A stretch of 64,000 nt of DNA from Botryotinia globosa. Its lineage: Eukaryota; Ascomycota; Leotiomycetes; Helotiales; Sclerotiniaceae. The stretch covers positions 558,001 to 622,000 of the forward strand of contig RCSZ01000013.1 in NCBI GenBank assembly GCA_014898425.1, in the 5' to 3' direction. This document shows positions 62,600 through 64,000 of the stretch, piece by piece (within the stretch, counting starts at the first letter, position 1; each line of letters starts with the position of its first letter). A model generated the notes under the pieces. That model was not told the origin of the DNA, ran no database searches, and worked only from the letters and a program-made list of their open reading frames with translations. A program made the position numbers and the translations under genes.

Positions 62600-64000
62600 A
62601 AAGTTTTAAGTAATTTCTTATTAAATATAAAGAATTTATTAAAGATTTCAATCCTAATATAAACAATGAAATCGTAGTCTATTTTATATAATTCGAATTT
62701 CAAAATTTATTTGAATAGAATTTATATTCAAGTTTTTTTATTTAGAATAGATTTATTAATAATAAAGAGATTATAATCTATTTATTAAATAAATTTCTTA
62801 TATATATTTCAGTATATAAGATTTATAATATAATATATATTAATAAATATAATATAAAAGAATTTCAAGGAATCATTATTGATATAATTATAGTATAATA
62901 ATCTATAATAAATTATAAGTAATATATAATATACAAAATAATTATTGAAAATATTTTATTAAATATATGCCAAATAGAAATTATAAATATAATATTTGAA
63001 ATCAAAAAAACTAAGTCAATTAGATTAATCTAATTCAAATTATTATTAGAAATTATTGAATTTTATATTATAAATATAGAAATATTATTTTTATTATTAT
63101 TAAAAGATATGGATAGGCTTGGTATATATTATAATAATATTGGTAATATAATTATTATATAAAATATAAGAATAAACTATTTATATATTTATTGAAATAA
63201 ATATATAATATTTTTTTAATATATAAATATATAGCAATTTATATAACAAATTATTATTATCTCTTTTATTATTATAAAATTATAATATTTATATTATTGC
63301 TTTAATTACCCTTTCATTTATAAATTTTTATAAATATTATAATGAGTTAGTTATAATAATATCTTGCAAACTAAAATTAATAAATTTATCAAATTCTATT
63401 AATATTATTAATAATATGGAAAATCATTAAATCGATTTAAATTCAATTTACAAAATAATATTAATTTTGATTATTCAATTATAATAAATATAATATATAT
63501 TAATATCAATTTTATTTTATATATTATTAATAAAGGAATATAATTTCAAATAATATAATAATTAAATAATATTATTATAAAATATATTTTCAATATACTT
63601 CGAAAATATTGAATAAATATTTATATCAACTTTCTAAATTATATTATATATAATATTAAAAAGAATTTTGTTAATAAGAAATTTATACAATATATAGCGA
63701 TTATATTTATAAAAACAAAGAGTGTTTTAATCGAAGTTTATTAATCAATCGATATAATTAAATATTATTATACAATTATTAAAAGAATATATATTATTAT
63801 TATAAATAAACTAGAAAATTTAATAATAAAGAAAATAATATTATAAATAACTATAAATATAATAAATAATATTACAAAACCAAACGGATTAATTCCAATA
63901 TTTCTAATCTTTGAAGTATATTTACAAATATTTAAATCTAATCCATTTGTATTAATAATCCTGTAATAATAAATAATAATTAAGAAAGTAATAATTGAGA
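62600..64000 (+). pseudogene. Copia family 3 pol relic (protease to integrase)
   Basis: At 63,103-63,160 the frame reads KDMDRLGIYYNNIGN, the conserved protease-integrase linker of fungal Copia elements (D-M-D-R-L-G-x-Y-x-N-N). At about 63,417-63,480 it reads YGKSLNRFKFNL, then NFDYSIIINIIYI. This matches the start of the Copia integrase core (G-K-x-P-x-R-F-x-F-x-L...V-D-I-M-Y-I), with Asp changed to Asn. Stops between are TAA or TAG. The coding region runs out of the window. Confidence 0.7.

Larger units (their letters stand above)
60046..64000 (+). mobile_element. Copia element (family 3), cut by window end
   Basis: This plus-strand LTR element is inserted in Copia family 1 copy 2. It starts TGTCGGGATAGAG at 60,046. 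The LTR seems to end near 60,208, where ATTAATA is followed by the post-LTR sequence ATTAGTGATATTA shared with family 1. A basic gag segment at about 61,600-61,750 and a Copia pol linker and integrase start at 63,100-63,460 give the class and direction. RT, RNase H and the 3' LTR lie beyond the window. Confidence 0.8.

Overview
This 64-kb window looks like an extremely AT-rich, gene-empty block of a filamentous ascomycete (Pezizomycotina) nuclear genome. It is a graveyard of nested transposable elements mutated by repeat-induced point mutation (RIP). The main evidence is that copies of the same sequence differ almost only by C-to-T or G-to-A, mostly CpA to TpA. In the first complete Copia element the 5' LTR starts TGTGTG where the 3' LTR has TATATA. 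In reading frames that still align to retroelement proteins, most internal stops are TAA or TAG where Gln is expected. I found no intact host gene, tRNA, rRNA or CRISPR array. The species cannot be named from this sequence.

Layout. 1-8.4 kb: two copies of one Tad-like LINE joined tail to tail, the left one cut by the window edge, forming a large palindrome. 8.4-9.8 kb: non-repeat sequence holding a fold-back TA-flanked MITE. 9.8-16.1 kb: a complete Copia element with two LTRs, a CAATC target duplication and a nested Mutator-type MITE. 16.1-18.9 kb: less mutated sequence with a decayed gene-like frame and MITE remnants. 18.9-33.7 kb: a Ty3/Gypsy relic (reverse transcriptase, RNase H, integrase) split by LINE copy D (5' truncated) and LINE copy B (both ends present). 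33.7-44.4 kb: LINE copy E, itself interrupted by two TA-flanked MITEs and a complete Copia element on the minus strand.

44.4-46.6 kb: microsatellites, a 9-bp tandem array, and a GC-rich island. 46.7-52.8 kb: full-length LINE copy C, inserted in a terminal sequence that recurs at 53.1 kb. 52.8-54.9 kb: hairpins, GC-rich short repeats and a second Mutator-type MITE with a perfect 9-bp duplication. 54.9-60.0 kb: a second Copia of the 9.8-kb family, broken by a further Copia element that starts at 60,046 and runs off the window.

The open frames are mostly fragments of retroelement proteins or antisense shadows of them. Nesting gives a relative history: Gypsy is older than LINEs D, B and E; E is older than its MITEs and the minus-strand Copia; the second Copia is older than the one starting at 60,046. 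Nothing here works as a pathway. The region most likely acts as silenced heterochromatin. The best targets for further work are the new LINE and MITE families, the gene relic near 17 kb and the few patches that escaped mutation.
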